Shown one piece after another: positions 16,795 to 25,952 of a stretch of 41,903 nucleotides of DNA (its first letter is position 1; the number at the start of each line of letters is the position of its first letter). A program made the position numbers and the translations under genes. The notes below the pieces were generated by a model. It did no database searches. It saw only the letters and a list, made by a program, of their open reading frames with translations, and was not told the origin of the DNA. The DNA comes from Brevundimonas sp. (GTDB lineage: Bacteria > Pseudomonadota > Alphaproteobacteria > Caulobacterales > Caulobacteraceae), in contig NZ_JACESB010000023.1 of NCBI RefSeq assembly GCF_013912005.1, positions 1-41,903 on the forward strand. The letters are read 5' to 3'.

Positions 16795-17172
16795 TCAGAC
16801 CAGCAGCCAGATTCCGGCGATCAGACAGGCCGCGCCGAAGCCGATGGCGACGGCGATGGCGCGGACGTTCATCGTCGACAATTCCTTGCCGGCGTGGGTG
16901 TCCAGCCGGGCCGAGACGGCGCAGGCCCGCCGCTCGGCCATGACCACGAGGAAGATGGCCAGCAGGATGAAGACGGTGGCGATGGCCTTGGGGGCCCAGG
17001 CCGGCTCCATGGCGTTGAACAGGGCGTTGAAGGCCAGGCCGATGCCGATGGCCGCCATGGCCGTGCGCGCCCAGCCGGCGAAGGTCCGCTCATTGGCCAT
17101 GGCCGTGCGGTCCTCGGCCAGGTCGGTGCGGTCCTCGGCGAGGCCCCGGCGGCTGTCTCCACGATCGTCCAT
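16795..17172 (-). CDS. DUF202 (YidH-type) membrane protein
   Basis: 125 residues. The DUF202 signature MANERTFAGWARTAMAAIGIGLAF begins at about residue 25, followed by two more membrane helices (ATVFILLAIFLVVMAE and the C-terminal AIGFGAACLIAGIWLLV). The cytoplasmic N-terminus has a small tandem repeat, LAEDRTDLAEDRTAMANERT, as if the ERT motif had duplicated. Function of the family is unknown. It converges on the HAD gene (3-nt gap) and diverges from the flavodoxin-like gene; the FNR box lies in the shared spacer. Confidence 0.85.
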   Translation of the reverse strand: MDDRGDSRRGLAEDRTDLAEDRTAMANERTFAGWARTAMAAIGIGLAFNALFNAMEPAWAPKAIATVFILLAIFLVVMAERRACAVSARLDTHAGKELSTMNVRAIAVAIGFGAACLIAGIWLLV

Positions 17173-17212
17173 GCGCTCGACTAACCGCCACGCTGGGCAT
17201 GCGTTCCCCGCC

Positions 17213-17226
17213 TTGATCGGGATCAA
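17213..17226. promoter_or_regulatory. Exact FNR/FixK-type box
   Basis: TTGAT-CGGG-ATCAA matches the CRP/FNR-family consensus TTGAT-N4-ATCAA at all ten defined positions. The centre is about 58 nt upstream of the flavodoxin-like start (17278) and about 47 nt upstream of the DUF202 start (17172). Activation of the flavodoxin-like gene from a -41.5 position would leave a leader of about 16 nt. No fnr/fixK gene is in the window. Confidence 0.7.
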
Positions 17227-17277
17227 GGCGTCGCCGCCCCGGCCGCCGCAGGATCGGCGCGTCGCGGGAGATGGACG

Positions 17278-17766
17278 ATGGCCGACGTTCTGGTGACCTG
17301 GTACTCGCGCTCCGGCTCGACGGAGCGGGTGGCGCGCGCCCTGGCCGGGCGGCTCGGCGCCGACGCCCGGCCGATCGTGAGCTCCGCCTCCTATGCGGGG
17401 GCGGGGGGCTTCGCCCGGGGGATCTGGGAGTCCCTGCGCCGCCGGGCCCCGGACATCCGCATCGACGTCGATCCGGGCGCCTACCGGCTGGTGGTGGTCG
17501 GCGGGCCGATCTGGGCCGGCAAGCCCGCGACGCCGCTGCGCGCCTTCCTCCGTCGCTACGGCCCGCGCACCCGGTCGGTCGCCGCCTTCTGCGTGTCCGG
17601 CGCCGGCGGCGCCTGGCCGGCCGCCTTCGCCGAGATCGAGGATCTGGTCGGCGGTCCCTTGGCGGCGCGTCTCAGCCTGTCGCAGGCGGAGGCCCTCGGG
17701 CCCGGTCTGCCGGCGGCGCTGGACGGGTTCGCGCGGGAGCTGTCCGGCGTCCGGTCCGCCCGCTGA
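17278..17766 (+). CDS. Flavodoxin-like protein
   Basis: 162 residues. The FMN phosphate-binding loop is YSRSGSTERVA at residues 9-19, and GGPIWAGKPATPLRAFL resembles the second FMN loop of the flavodoxin/WrbA-like fold (GxPxWxGxxxxPxxxF). Such proteins bind FMN and act as electron carriers or in quinone/haem redox steps; the partner is unknown. GGGAG precedes the ATG by 6 nt. An exact FNR/FixK box upstream suggests induction at low oxygen. Downstream there is a 97-nt gap to the ATP12 gene. Confidence 0.85.
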   Translation: MADVLVTWYSRSGSTERVARALAGRLGADARPIVSSASYAGAGGFARGIWESLRRRAPDIRIDVDPGAYRLVVVGGPIWAGKPATPLRAFLRRYGPRTRSVAAFCVSGAGGAWPAAFAEIEDLVGGPLAARLSLSQAEALGPGLPAALDGFARELSGVRSAR

Positions 17767-17863
17767 CCGTCGCCCGCCCGGACGGTCCCGTCCCGCCGGC
17801 CGCGCCGCCGTTCCGGCCCGGCGGGGCTGCCAAAAGGGGCAGGGTCTCTCTATATGGCCCGCC

Positions 17864-18628
17864 ATGCCCCACATTCCGCCGCTCGATCCCAACGTCGCCG
17901 CCCGCAAGGGCTTCCGGGAATCCGAGGAGCGGCTGAAGCGCTTCTGGACCACGGTCGACGTCGCGGAAGGGCCGGACGGCTGGGCGGTGCGCCTCGACGG
18001 CCGGACGCCCAGGACCCCGGCCGGGGCGCCCCTCGTCCTGCCCGGCGAGGCCGCCGCCCGTCTGGCCGCGGACGAATGGGCCGCCCAGGGCGAGTTCCTG
18101 CTGCCCGCGACCATGCCGGCGACCCGTCTGGCCTCCACCGCCATCGACCGCGTCTCGCAGGCCCGCGAGCCAGTCGCCGACGAGATCGCCGCCTTCGCCG
18201 GCTCGGACCTGCTCTGCTACCTCGCCGGGGAGCCCGCCAGCGTGGTCGAGCAGCAGGCCCGGCAGTGGGCGCCGTGGCGGGCCTGGGCCGCGGTCGAGCT
18301 GGGCGTCCGCCTCGAGCCGGCCGAAGGGATCGTTCACCGGCCGCAGGACCCCGCCGCCGTGGCGCGGGTGAAGGAGCTGGCCCTGCGGCTGGACGACTTC
18401 GCCCTCGCCGGGCTCGGCATGGCGACGCCGCTGCTGGGTTCCGCGGTCCTCGCCCTCGCCCTGCAGCGCGGCGCCCTCGACGGGGAGACGGCCTTCGAAC
18501 TGTCCCGCCTCGACGAGGCCTTCCAGGAATCCCGCTGGGGCGTCGACGAGGAGGCCGCCGAACGCACCGCCGCCCGCCGCGCCGAGGCGGCGCTGCTGGA
18601 GCGGTGGTTCCGGGCGCTGGCGGGCTGA
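17864..18628 (+). CDS. ATP12-family F1 ATP synthase assembly chaperone
   Basis: 254 residues from [10 protein letters not shown]. The family pattern is visible: an N-terminal [23 protein letters not shown] segment with the [10 protein letters not shown] beta module, [40 protein letters not shown] and a helical C-terminus with [21 protein letters not shown]12 proteins bind the F1 alpha subunit during assembly in mitochondria and alphaproteobacteria. TATATGG just upstream (17852-17858) may belong to its promoter. It lies 62 nt before pccB. Confidence 0.92.
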   Translation: MPHIPPLDPNVAARKGFRESEERLKRFWTTVDVAEGPDGWAVRLDGRTPRTPAGAPLVLPGEAAARLAADEWAAQGEFLLPATMPATRLASTAIDRVSQAREPVADEIAAFAGSDLLCYLAGEPASVVEQQARQWAPWRAWAAVELGVRLEPAEGIVHRPQDPAAVARVKELALRLDDFALAGLGMATPLLGSAVLALALQRGALDGETAFELSRLDEAFQESRWGVDEEAAERTAARRAEAALLERWFRALAG

Positions 18629-18690
18629 CGCCCCGCCCGCCTTGCCACCGCGCGCGTCGCTCCCTAAGCCTGCCGGCAGGGAGTCACCGC

Positions 18691-20223
<1,533 letters not shown>

Positions 20224-20239
20224 AGCCACGCCCTCCTTG

Positions 20240-20273
20240 TCATCCCGGCCGAAGCGAAGCGGAGAGCCGGGAC
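20240..20273. repeat. Dispersed intergenic hairpin repeat
   Basis: A 34-bp unit beginning TCATCCCGGCCGAAGC and ending GAGAGCCGGGAC, with arms CCCGGC (20244-20249) and GCCGGG (20266-20271). I recognise this TCATCCCGG...CCGGGAC type as a common short repeat in alphaproteobacterial intergenic regions. A second small hairpin (CCGCCT/AGGCGG-like, around 20288-20300) follows. Located between the convergent pccB and merR-like genes, it may also act as a terminator. Confidence 0.65.
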
Positions 20274-20325
20274 GTCCGGCAGGCCCTCCCGCCTGAGGCG
20301 GAAGCCCGCCAACCCGCGACGCCCC

Positions 20326-20742
20326 TCACCCCTCGAACGCCTCGAGGATGGGGCACGGCCCGGTCCCGCCGGCCGCGCAGGCCCTCGCCAGGCGCCGCAG
20401 CGAGGCCCGGGCCGCCTCCAGCTCCGCGATCCGCGCGTCCAGCGCGGCGATGCGCGTCTCGGCCAGCTCCCGCGCCCGGGCCCGGTCCTCGCCGGCGTCC
20501 AGCGCCAGCAGCTCGCCGATCTGCTCGAGGGTGAAGCCCGCCGCCTGGGCCGAGCGGATGAAGCGCAGCCGCCGCGCCTCCTCCGGACCATAGCGGCGCA
20601 CCCCGCCGCCCGAGCCGCCGCCCGCCGGCCGCGGCGGCTCCGGCAGCAGGCCGCGGCGCTGGTAGTAGCGCACCGTCTCCACGCCCACGCCGCCGGCCGC
20701 GGCCAGCCCGGCGATGGTCAGTCCGGATGCGGGGGTGGGCAT
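20326..20742 (-). CDS. MerR-family metal- or redox-responsive regulator
   Basis: 138 residues. The N-terminal winged helix-turn-helix is canonical: TIAGLAAAGGVGVETVRYYQRRGLL (9-33) and VRRYGPEEARRLRFIRSAQAAGFTLEQIGELLAL. A Gly-rich insert (about 41-47) lengthens the wing loop. A dimerisation coiled coil follows, then a C-terminal metal-loop-like end with Cys122 and Cys130 followed by PILEAF. The C-x7-C spacing equals that of CueR rather than MerR (C-x8-C), and the third MerR Cys (position 82 there) is replaced by Arg87. The effector is therefore uncertain: Cu/Ag-like ions, Hg or thiol stress. It diverges from the glutaredoxin-MauE gene across a mer-like operator. Confidence 0.88.
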   Translation of the reverse strand: MPTPASGLTIAGLAAAGGVGVETVRYYQRRGLLPEPPRPAGGGSGGGVRRYGPEEARRLRFIRSAQAAGFTLEQIGELLALDAGEDRARARELAETRIAALDARIAELEAARASLRRLARACAAGGTGPCPILEAFEG

Positions 20743-20744
20743 GC

Positions 20745-20776
20745 TTGACTCCGTACCATGGTCCGGACCCTACATG
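20745..20776 (+). promoter_or_regulatory. MerR-type operator/promoter with long spacer
   Basis: The -35 TTGACT (20745-20750) is followed after 20 bp by TACATG (20771-20776), or after 19 bp by CTACAT. The spacer holds the dyad CCGTACCATGGTCCGG (20751-20766), palindromic at 14 of 16 positions. Overlong 19-20-bp spacers with a central dyad are the hallmark of MerR-family promoters, and TTGACTCCGTAC is identical to the start of the Tn501/Tn21 merT promoter as I remember it. It serves the gene at 20812, and the divergent regulator starts only 3 nt from the -35. Confidence 0.8.
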
Positions 20777-20811
20777 GGGTGCGGATCGTTACCGGCAACG
20801 GAGAAGCCCCC

Positions 20812-21555
20812 ATGTCCGACCCGCAGAAGACCGCCGTCCTCTACCGCATGGTCATGCCCGACCACGTCTGCCCGTACGGGCGCAAGTCGCTGTGGCTGCT
20901 GCGCCGCAAGGGCTACGTCGTCGAGGACCATCATCTGAAGACCCGCGCCGAGACCGACGCCTTCAAGGCGGAGCACGGGGTGAAGACCACGCCCCAGACC
21001 TTCATCGACGGCGTCCGCATCGGCGGCCACGACGACCTGCGCCGCCACTTCGGCCAGAAGGTCCCGGAGCCCGGGGCGACCAGCTACACCCCGGTGCTGG
21101 CGGTGTTCGCGGTCGCCGCCCTGATCGCCCTGGCGATCGAGGTCCTGGCGACAGGCGCGGTCGGCTGGAGGGTCCTGCCCGACTTCATCGCCGTGGCCAT
21201 GTGTCTGCTGGCCATGCTCAAGCTGCAGGACGTCGAGAAGTTCTCGACCATGTTCCTCAACTACGACCTGCTGGCGCAGCGCTGGCCGACCTATGGCTAC
21301 CTCTATCCGTTCGCCGAGCTGGGGGCGGGGGTGCTGATGCTGGCCGGGGTGCTGACCTGGCTGTCGGCGCCGGTGGCCCTGTTCATCGGCGGGATCGGCG
21401 CGGTCTCGGTGTTCAAGGCGGTGTATGTCGACAAGCGCCAGCTGAAGTGCGCCTGCGTCGGCGGCTCCTCCAACGTGCCGCTGGGCTTCGTCTCCCTGAC
21501 CGAGAACCTGATGATGATCGCCATGGCCGTGTGGATGCTGGCCGTCGCCCACTGA
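20812..21555 (+). CDS. Glutaredoxin-MauE/DoxX-like membrane fusion protein
   Basis: 247 residues from MSDPQKTAVLY, with GGAG 8 nt upstream. Residues 1-85 form a glutaredoxin domain with active site CPYG (Cys20, no second active-site Cys), cis-Pro region TTPQTFIDG and GGHDDL. Residues 92-247 form a four- to five-helix MauE-like redox-associated membrane domain with KLQDVEKFSTMFLNYDLL, YPFAELGAGV and a C213-A-C215 pair before VGGSSNVPLGFVSLTEN. Such proteins are thought to move electrons or thiols at the inner membrane. Divergent pairing with a MerR-type regulator suggests induction by a thiophilic metal or thiol stress. No other metal-resistance gene adjoins it. Confidence 0.88.
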   Translation: MSDPQKTAVLYRMVMPDHVCPYGRKSLWLLRRKGYVVEDHHLKTRAETDAFKAEHGVKTTPQTFIDGVRIGGHDDLRRHFGQKVPEPGATSYTPVLAVFAVAALIALAIEVLATGAVGWRVLPDFIAVAMCLLAMLKLQDVEKFSTMFLNYDLLAQRWPTYGYLYPFAELGAGVLMLAGVLTWLSAPVALFIGGIGAVSVFKAVYVDKRQLKCACVGGSSNVPLGFVSLTENLMMIAMAVWMLAVAH

Positions 21556-21640
21556 CGCGCCGGCCACGACCGCATCTGACGCAGCGGCGGCGCAGGCTGC
21601 GGGCTCCGGTCTTTGACAATCAGCCACGTCGCCGCCGCGG

Positions 21641-21685
21641 TTCGGGACTCCCGGGACTCCCGGGACCCCCTTTCGGAGTCCCGAA
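21641..21685. terminator. Bidirectional terminator-like inverted repeat with tandem 9-mers
   Basis: TTCGGGACTCC (21641-21651) and GGAGTCCCGAA (21675-21685) are perfect 11-bp inverted copies. Between them lie two further 9-mers: CGGGACTCC occurs at 21643 and 21652 and CGGGACCCC at 21661. It fills the end of the 130-nt gap between convergent genes and ends exactly at the RluF-like stop, so it could stop transcription from both sides. T-tracts are short (CTTTC at 21669-21673). Confidence 0.55.
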
Positions 21686-22441
21686 TCAGCCGACCAGGGC
21701 CGCCCGCTCCGCCGGGCTCAGCAGCCGCCAGCGGCCTTCCGGCAGGTCGCCCAGCTCCAGCGGCCCGATGCGGATGCGCAGCAGGTCGACGACCTCCAGC
21801 CCGACCAGGTCGCACATCCGCCGGATCTGCCGCTTGCGGCCCTCGCGCAGCACGAAGCGCAGCCGCTGCGGAGCCAGCTGCGTCACCCGCGCCGGCTTCA
21901 GCCGGCGCCCGTCCAGCTCCAGCCCGTGCCGCAGCCGGTCCAGCTTCGCCTCGGTGACCGCCCCCGTCACCTCGACGAGGTATTCCTTGTCCAGCGTCGA
22001 CTCCGGCCCGATCACCGCCTTCGCCACCACCCCGTCGGAGGACAACAGCAGCAGGCCGCGGGAGTCCTCGTCCAGCCGCCCGATCGGGGGCAGGGAGGCG
22101 TCGCGGGCCGGCGGCTCCCCCGGGCCCTCCAGCCGGTCGCGGGTCAGCAGCCGCGCCGCCGGGACCTTGCCGGGCTCCGGCTGGCCGGAGACGTAGCCGA
22201 CCGGCTTGTGCAGCACGATGGTGACGCCCTCGGCCAGCGCCGCCTCCGCCCGGTCGGCCAGCGCCAGGGTCTGGCCCCGGACCAGCTTGCGCCCGGCGTC
22301 CCGCACCACCTCGCCGTCGACCGACACCAGGCCGTCCGCGATCAGGGCGTCGGCCTCGCGCCGCGAGCAGACGCCGGACTGGCCCAGCCACTTGTTGATC
22401 CGCACCGGCTCGTCGCCGTCGTAGGTCTTGGTCCAGCCCAT
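21686..22441 (-). CDS. RsuA/RluF-type pseudouridine synthase
   Basis: 251 residues. An S4 domain (about 13-60, INKWLGQSGVCSRREADALI) precedes the catalytic domain with GRLDEDSRGLLLL (nucleophile Asp124), KEYLVEVTG and EGRKRQIRRMCDLVGLEVVDLLRIRIG. The LDxDSxGL form matches RluF rather than RluB or RsuA; RluF modifies 23S rRNA position 2604 in E. coli. It converges on the glutaredoxin-MauE gene. Upstream, 276 nt with no other gene separates it from the divergent DJ-1-like gene. Confidence 0.88.
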   Translation of the reverse strand: MGWTKTYDGDEPVRINKWLGQSGVCSRREADALIADGLVSVDGEVVRDAGRKLVRGQTLALADRAEAALAEGVTIVLHKPVGYVSGQPEPGKVPAARLLTRDRLEGPGEPPARDASLPPIGRLDEDSRGLLLLSSDGVVAKAVIGPESTLDKEYLVEVTGAVTEAKLDRLRHGLELDGRRLKPARVTQLAPQRLRFVLREGRKRQIRRMCDLVGLEVVDLLRIRIGPLELGDLPEGRWRLLSPAERAALVG

Positions 22442-22717
22442 GCGCCTTCCGCCTTTGGCGTCTCTCTATGGAGGCCCGGGGCGGGCGGCAAGAACAACCG
22501 GCCGGAGCAATGTTCGCGCCCGCGGTCCTGCGGCCCCGCCGGTTGACCGCCAGTCCCTGCCTCCCTATGTTGAAGGTTCTCGCAAATAGTTCGACGTGGG
22601 CCGCTCCCGGGCGATCGTGCGTCGATGTCGGGTGCTCTGCGACGTCGGGCGGCGCGATATTCGTCCTGCGGCGCACTTTACTGTTCCCGATTTTCATCAA
22701 CAGACCCAGGAGTCGTC

Positions 22718-23218
22718 TTGACTGCTCAACGCGCCCACAAGCCCACCCGCAACAACCGCTACGCCCCCCGTCCCGTCGTCCGCGCCCGCGTCGGCCTCGC
22801 CATGCGCCGCGGCATGAATTTCGGGACCTTCGGGGACGCCGAGCCGATGATCCGCGCCGGCGGACTGGCGCTCGCGCCGATCTCGACCGGCGACGCCAGC
22901 CTGTCGGTCAACGGCGTCACCGTCCTGCCGACCGCCCAGGCCTCGGACATCGACAGCGGCGCGCTGAAGGGGCTGGTGCTGCCGGGCGGCACGCCGGACG
23001 CGGACGGCGAGGCGGCGGTGCAGGCGCTGCTCCGGAAGGCGCGCGAGAAGGGCGTGCCGGTGCTGGCCTTCGGCGAGGGCGTGGTCCACGCCGCCCGCGC
23101 CGCCGGCGCCGATCCGGCCGACCTGCTCGACGTGGCGGCGGTGCTGACGGACGGCGCGAAGGTCTATCCGCTGGCCGACGCCGATGCGGTCACCGCCGCG
23201 GCCGGCCGCATCGGCTGA
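22718..23218 (+). CDS. Degenerate DJ-1/PfpI-like protein (catalytic Cys lost)
   Basis: 166 residues from a TTG start, chosen because AGGAG (22708-22712) lies 5 nt upstream; no ATG offers a similar site. The N-terminal 30 residues are basic. The rest follows the class I amidotransferase-like order: DxDSGALKGLVLPGGTPD (78-94), a helix and GVPVLAFGEGVVHAARAAG. In DJ-1/PfpI the elbow reads A-x-C-x-G; here Gly119 replaces the Cys, so classic hydrolase or deglycase activity is unlikely. A leader of over 100 nt, less GC-rich than the genes, precedes it. A binding or structural role is my inference. Confidence 0.7.
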   Translation: MTAQRAHKPTRNNRYAPRPVVRARVGLAMRRGMNFGTFGDAEPMIRAGGLALAPISTGDASLSVNGVTVLPTAQASDIDSGALKGLVLPGGTPDADGEAAVQALLRKAREKGVPVLAFGEGVVHAARAAGADPADLLDVAAVLTDGAKVYPLADADAVTAAAGRIG

Positions 23219-23224
23219 CCGGCC

Positions 23225-23860
23225 TCAGAGGGCGCGGAACAGCAGCATGAGGTTGTTGGCGGGCATCTCCACCCGCCGGGTGAGGGCCAGGCCCTCCGCC
23301 TTCGCCGCCGCCGCCGCGTCCTCCCGCCGCCGCAGGCCCCAGGCGGGGTCCCGCGCCCTCAGGCTGGCGTCGAAGGCGGCGTTGGACGGGGCCAGCGGCA
23401 CGTCGTCCTCCCGCCACGGCCCGTACAAGACCAGCAGCCCCCCGGGCCGCCGCAGCGTCCGTCCGGCCAGCCGCATCAGCCCCAGGGTCGCGGCCCACGG
23501 GCTGATGTGGGCCATGTTGCTGCACAGCACCGCCTCGAACGGCCCCTCCGGCCAGCCGTCCGCCTCGAGCATGTCGAGAGCCAGCGGCGGCTCGAGGTTC
23601 GGCAGGGCCGCCGCGGCCGCCCAGGCCGCGATGCTGGCGCAGGCCTCCGCCGAGGGGTCGCTGGGCGTCCAGCGCAGATCGGGCAGGGCTTCGGCGAAGG
23701 CCGCCGCGTGCTGGCCGGAGCCGCTGGCGATTTCCAGCACCCGTCCGCGCGCCGGCAGATGCGCCCGCAGCACCTCCAGAATCGGCCCCGCGTTCCGCGC
23801 CGCCGCCGGGGAGGCGAGGGCGCCGTCAGGCGTCGTGGAGAGCGGGTCGAGCGTCTGCAT
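23225..23860 (-). CDS. DUF938 class I SAM-dependent methyltransferase
   Basis: 211 residues. Motif I is VLEIASGSGQH (41-51), followed by the acidic SAM-ribose strand WTPSDPS and the motif IV region AVLCSNMAHISPW, which with the C-terminal RRVEMPANNLMLLFR is characteristic of DUF938. The substrate is unknown. It converges on the DJ-1-like gene (6-nt gap) and diverges from the PEP carboxykinase gene across about 208 nt. Confidence 0.88.
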   Translation of the reverse strand: MQTLDPLSTTPDGALASPAAARNAGPILEVLRAHLPARGRVLEIASGSGQHAAAFAEALPDLRWTPSDPSAEACASIAAWAAAAALPNLEPPLALDMLEADGWPEGPFEAVLCSNMAHISPWAATLGLMRLAGRTLRRPGGLLVLYGPWREDDVPLAPSNAAFDASLRARDPAWGLRRREDAAAAAKAEGLALTRRVEMPANNLMLLFRAL

Positions 23861-23994
23861 GCCTCGCCCCTAGTCCCCGTTGCCCGGGTTTGCGACCGGA
23901 AAATGCAGCGGCCGGGCGGCGCGCCGCTCGCGGGAGGTTGAAACGTGCATCGGTTGACGCAGCGTTGGCTTCAATGCCATCTCGCCTGAAACAT

Positions 23995-24011
23995 TGCGTG
24001 ATCGTCACGCA
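23995..24011. promoter_or_regulatory. Palindromic operator candidate upstream of pckG
   Basis: TGCGTGA-TCG-TCACGCA is a perfect 17-bp inverted repeat with a 3-bp centre, about 60-75 nt upstream of the PEP carboxykinase start. A -35-like TTGACG lies at 23954-23959, but no good -10 follows. Gluconeogenic control by a dimeric regulator would fit; the regulator is not identifiable. Confidence 0.5.
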
Positions 24012-24068
24012 TATCGGGAGGCGCCACGGCGGCGGAGATCGCCGGGCCGACGTTTCAGGAGAGTTCGC

Positions 24069-25913
24069 GTGACCCGTTCCATTCCCGGCCTGCACCCGGC
24101 CCCCACCGCCCACGCCGGCCTCGTCGCCTGGGTCGAGCAGATCGCCGCCCTGACGAAACCGGCGCGCGTCCACTGGTGCGACGGCTCCGAGGCCGAGAAG
24201 TCGGCGATCATCGCCGACCTGATCGGCAAGGGCACCCTGCGCGAGCTCGACCAGACGAAGCGCCCGGGCTGCTACTACGCCGCCTCCGACCCCAAGGACG
24301 TCGCGCGCGTCGAGAGCCGCACCTTCATCTGCTCCGGCAACGAGAGCGACGCCGGCCCGACCAACAACTGGGCCGATCCGGTGGAGATGCGCGCCCGGCT
24401 GAACGGCCTGTTCGACGGCTGCATGGCGGGCCGGACCATGTACGTCGTGCCGTTCTCCATGGGGCCGCTGGGCTCGAAGATCTCCGCCCTCGGCGTCGAG
24501 ATCACCGACAGCGGCTACGTCGCCGTGTCGATGGGCGTCATGACCCGCATGGGCCAGGCCGCGCTGGAGGTGCTGGGAACCGACGGCGTCTTCGTGCCGG
24601 CGGTCCACACGCTCGGGGCCCCGCTCGCGGAAGGGCAGGCGGATGTGCCCTGGCCCTGCAATGACGAGAAGTGGATCGTCCACTTCCCCGAGACGCGCGA
24701 GATCTGGTCCTACGGCTCGGGCTATGGCGGCAACGCCCTGCTGGGCAAGAAGTGCTACGCCCTGCGCATCGCCTCGGTCATGGCCCGCGACGAGGGCTGG
24801 CTGGCCGAGCACATGCTGATCCTCAAGCTGACCGATCCGAAGGGCCGCGCCAAATACATCGCGGCGGCCTTCCCCTCGGCCTGCGGCAAGACCAACCTCG
24901 CCATGCTCCAGCCCAGCCTGCCGGGCTGGAAGGCCGAGACGGTGGGCGACGACATCGCCTGGATGCGCTTCGGCGATGACGGCCGGCTGTATGCGGTCAA
25001 TCCGGAGGCCGGCTTCTTCGGCGTCGCCCCGGGCACCAGCCGCAACACCAACGGCAACGCCCTCGCCACCCTGGCGCGGAACACCGTCTTCACCAACACC
25101 GCCCTGACCGCCGACGGCGACGTCTGGTGGGAAGGCCTGACGAAGGAAGCGCCCGAGGGCCTGACCAACTGGAAGGGCCAGCCGCACGATCCGTCGTCGG
25201 GCGAGCCCGCCGCCCACCCGAACGCCCGCTTCGCCGCCCCCGCCGGCCAGTGCCCGGCGATCGCGCCGGAGTGGGAAGACCCGAAGGGCGTGCCGATCGA
25301 CGCCATCCTGTTCGGCGGCCGCCGCGCCTCGGCCGTGCCGCTGGTCACCGAGGCCTTCGACTGGGACCACGGCGTGTTCATGGGCTCGACCGTCGCCTCG
25401 GAGGGCACCGCCGCCGCCGAGAACGCCATCGGCGAGCTGCGCCGCGATCCCTTCGCCATGCTGCCCTTCTGCGGCTACAACATGGGCGACTACTTCGCGC
25501 ACTGGCTGTCGATGAAGGACCGCACCGACCCCGCGAAGCTGCCGCGCCTCTACTTCGTCAACTGGTTCCGCAAGAACGAGGACGGCAAGTTCGTGTGGCC
25601 CGGCTTCGGCGACAACGCCCGCGTGCTGAAGTGGATCGCCGGCCGGCTGGACGGCGAGGCCGAGGCGGTGGACACCCCGGTCGGCCGCGTGCCGACGCGC
25701 GAGGCGCTGGACCTGTCCGGCCTCGACCTGTCCGAATCCGACCTCGCCACCCTGCTCGAGGTGGACGCCGACGTCTGGGCCGAGGAGGCGGCGCTGATCC
25801 CCGCCTTCTACGACCGGTTCGGCGATCGTCTGCCGGAGGCCCTCTGGTCCCAGCACGCAGCGCTCGTCGGCCGCCTCGAGGAGGCCCGCGCGGCCGCGAT
25901 CGCCGCCGAGTAG
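24069..25913 (+). CDS. pckG: Phosphoenolpyruvate carboxykinase (GTP)
   Basis: 614 residues from a GTG with AGGAGAG 5 nt upstream. It belongs to the GTP-dependent class: the P-loop [12 protein letters not shown] starts at residue 268 with the reactive Cys272 and Lys274/Thr275, and the substrate motifs [30 protein letters not shown] and the C-terminal [22 protein letters not shown] are intact. It converts oxaloacetate and GTP to PEP, CO2 and GDP, the entry step to gluconeogenesis. Most rhizobial relatives use the ATP-dependent form. A 17-bp palindrome upstream may be a control site. Confidence 0.95.
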   Translation: MTRSIPGLHPAPTAHAGLVAWVEQIAALTKPARVHWCDGSEAEKSAIIADLIGKGTLRELDQTKRPGCYYAASDPKDVARVESRTFICSGNESDAGPTNNWADPVEMRARLNGLFDGCMAGRTMYVVPFSMGPLGSKISALGVEITDSGYVAVSMGVMTRMGQAALEVLGTDGVFVPAVHTLGAPLAEGQADVPWPCNDEKWIVHFPETREIWSYGSGYGGNALLGKKCYALRIASVMARDEGWLAEHMLILKLTDPKGRAKYIAAAFPSACGKTNLAMLQPSLPGWKAETVGDDIAWMRFGDDGRLYAVNPEAGFFGVAPGTSRNTNGNALATLARNTVFTNTALTADGDVWWEGLTKEAPEGLTNWKGQPHDPSSGEPAAHPNARFAAPAGQCPAIAPEWEDPKGVPIDAILFGGRRASAVPLVTEAFDWDHGVFMGSTVASEGTAAAENAIGELRRDPFAMLPFCGYNMGDYFAHWLSMKDRTDPAKLPRLYFVNWFRKNEDGKFVWPGFGDNARVLKWIAGRLDGEAEAVDTPVGRVPTREALDLSGLDLSESDLATLLEVDADVWAEEAALIPAFYDRFGDRLPEALWSQHAALVGRLEEARAAAIAAE

Positions 25914-25952
25914 GGCTTGCAATCCGGCCGCGGGGGGTCGATCTGACCGCCC

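Noticed and set aside
17834-17864. Start of the ATP12 gene at the ATG at 17854
   Set aside because: That ATG is in another frame; the conserved protein begins at 17864.
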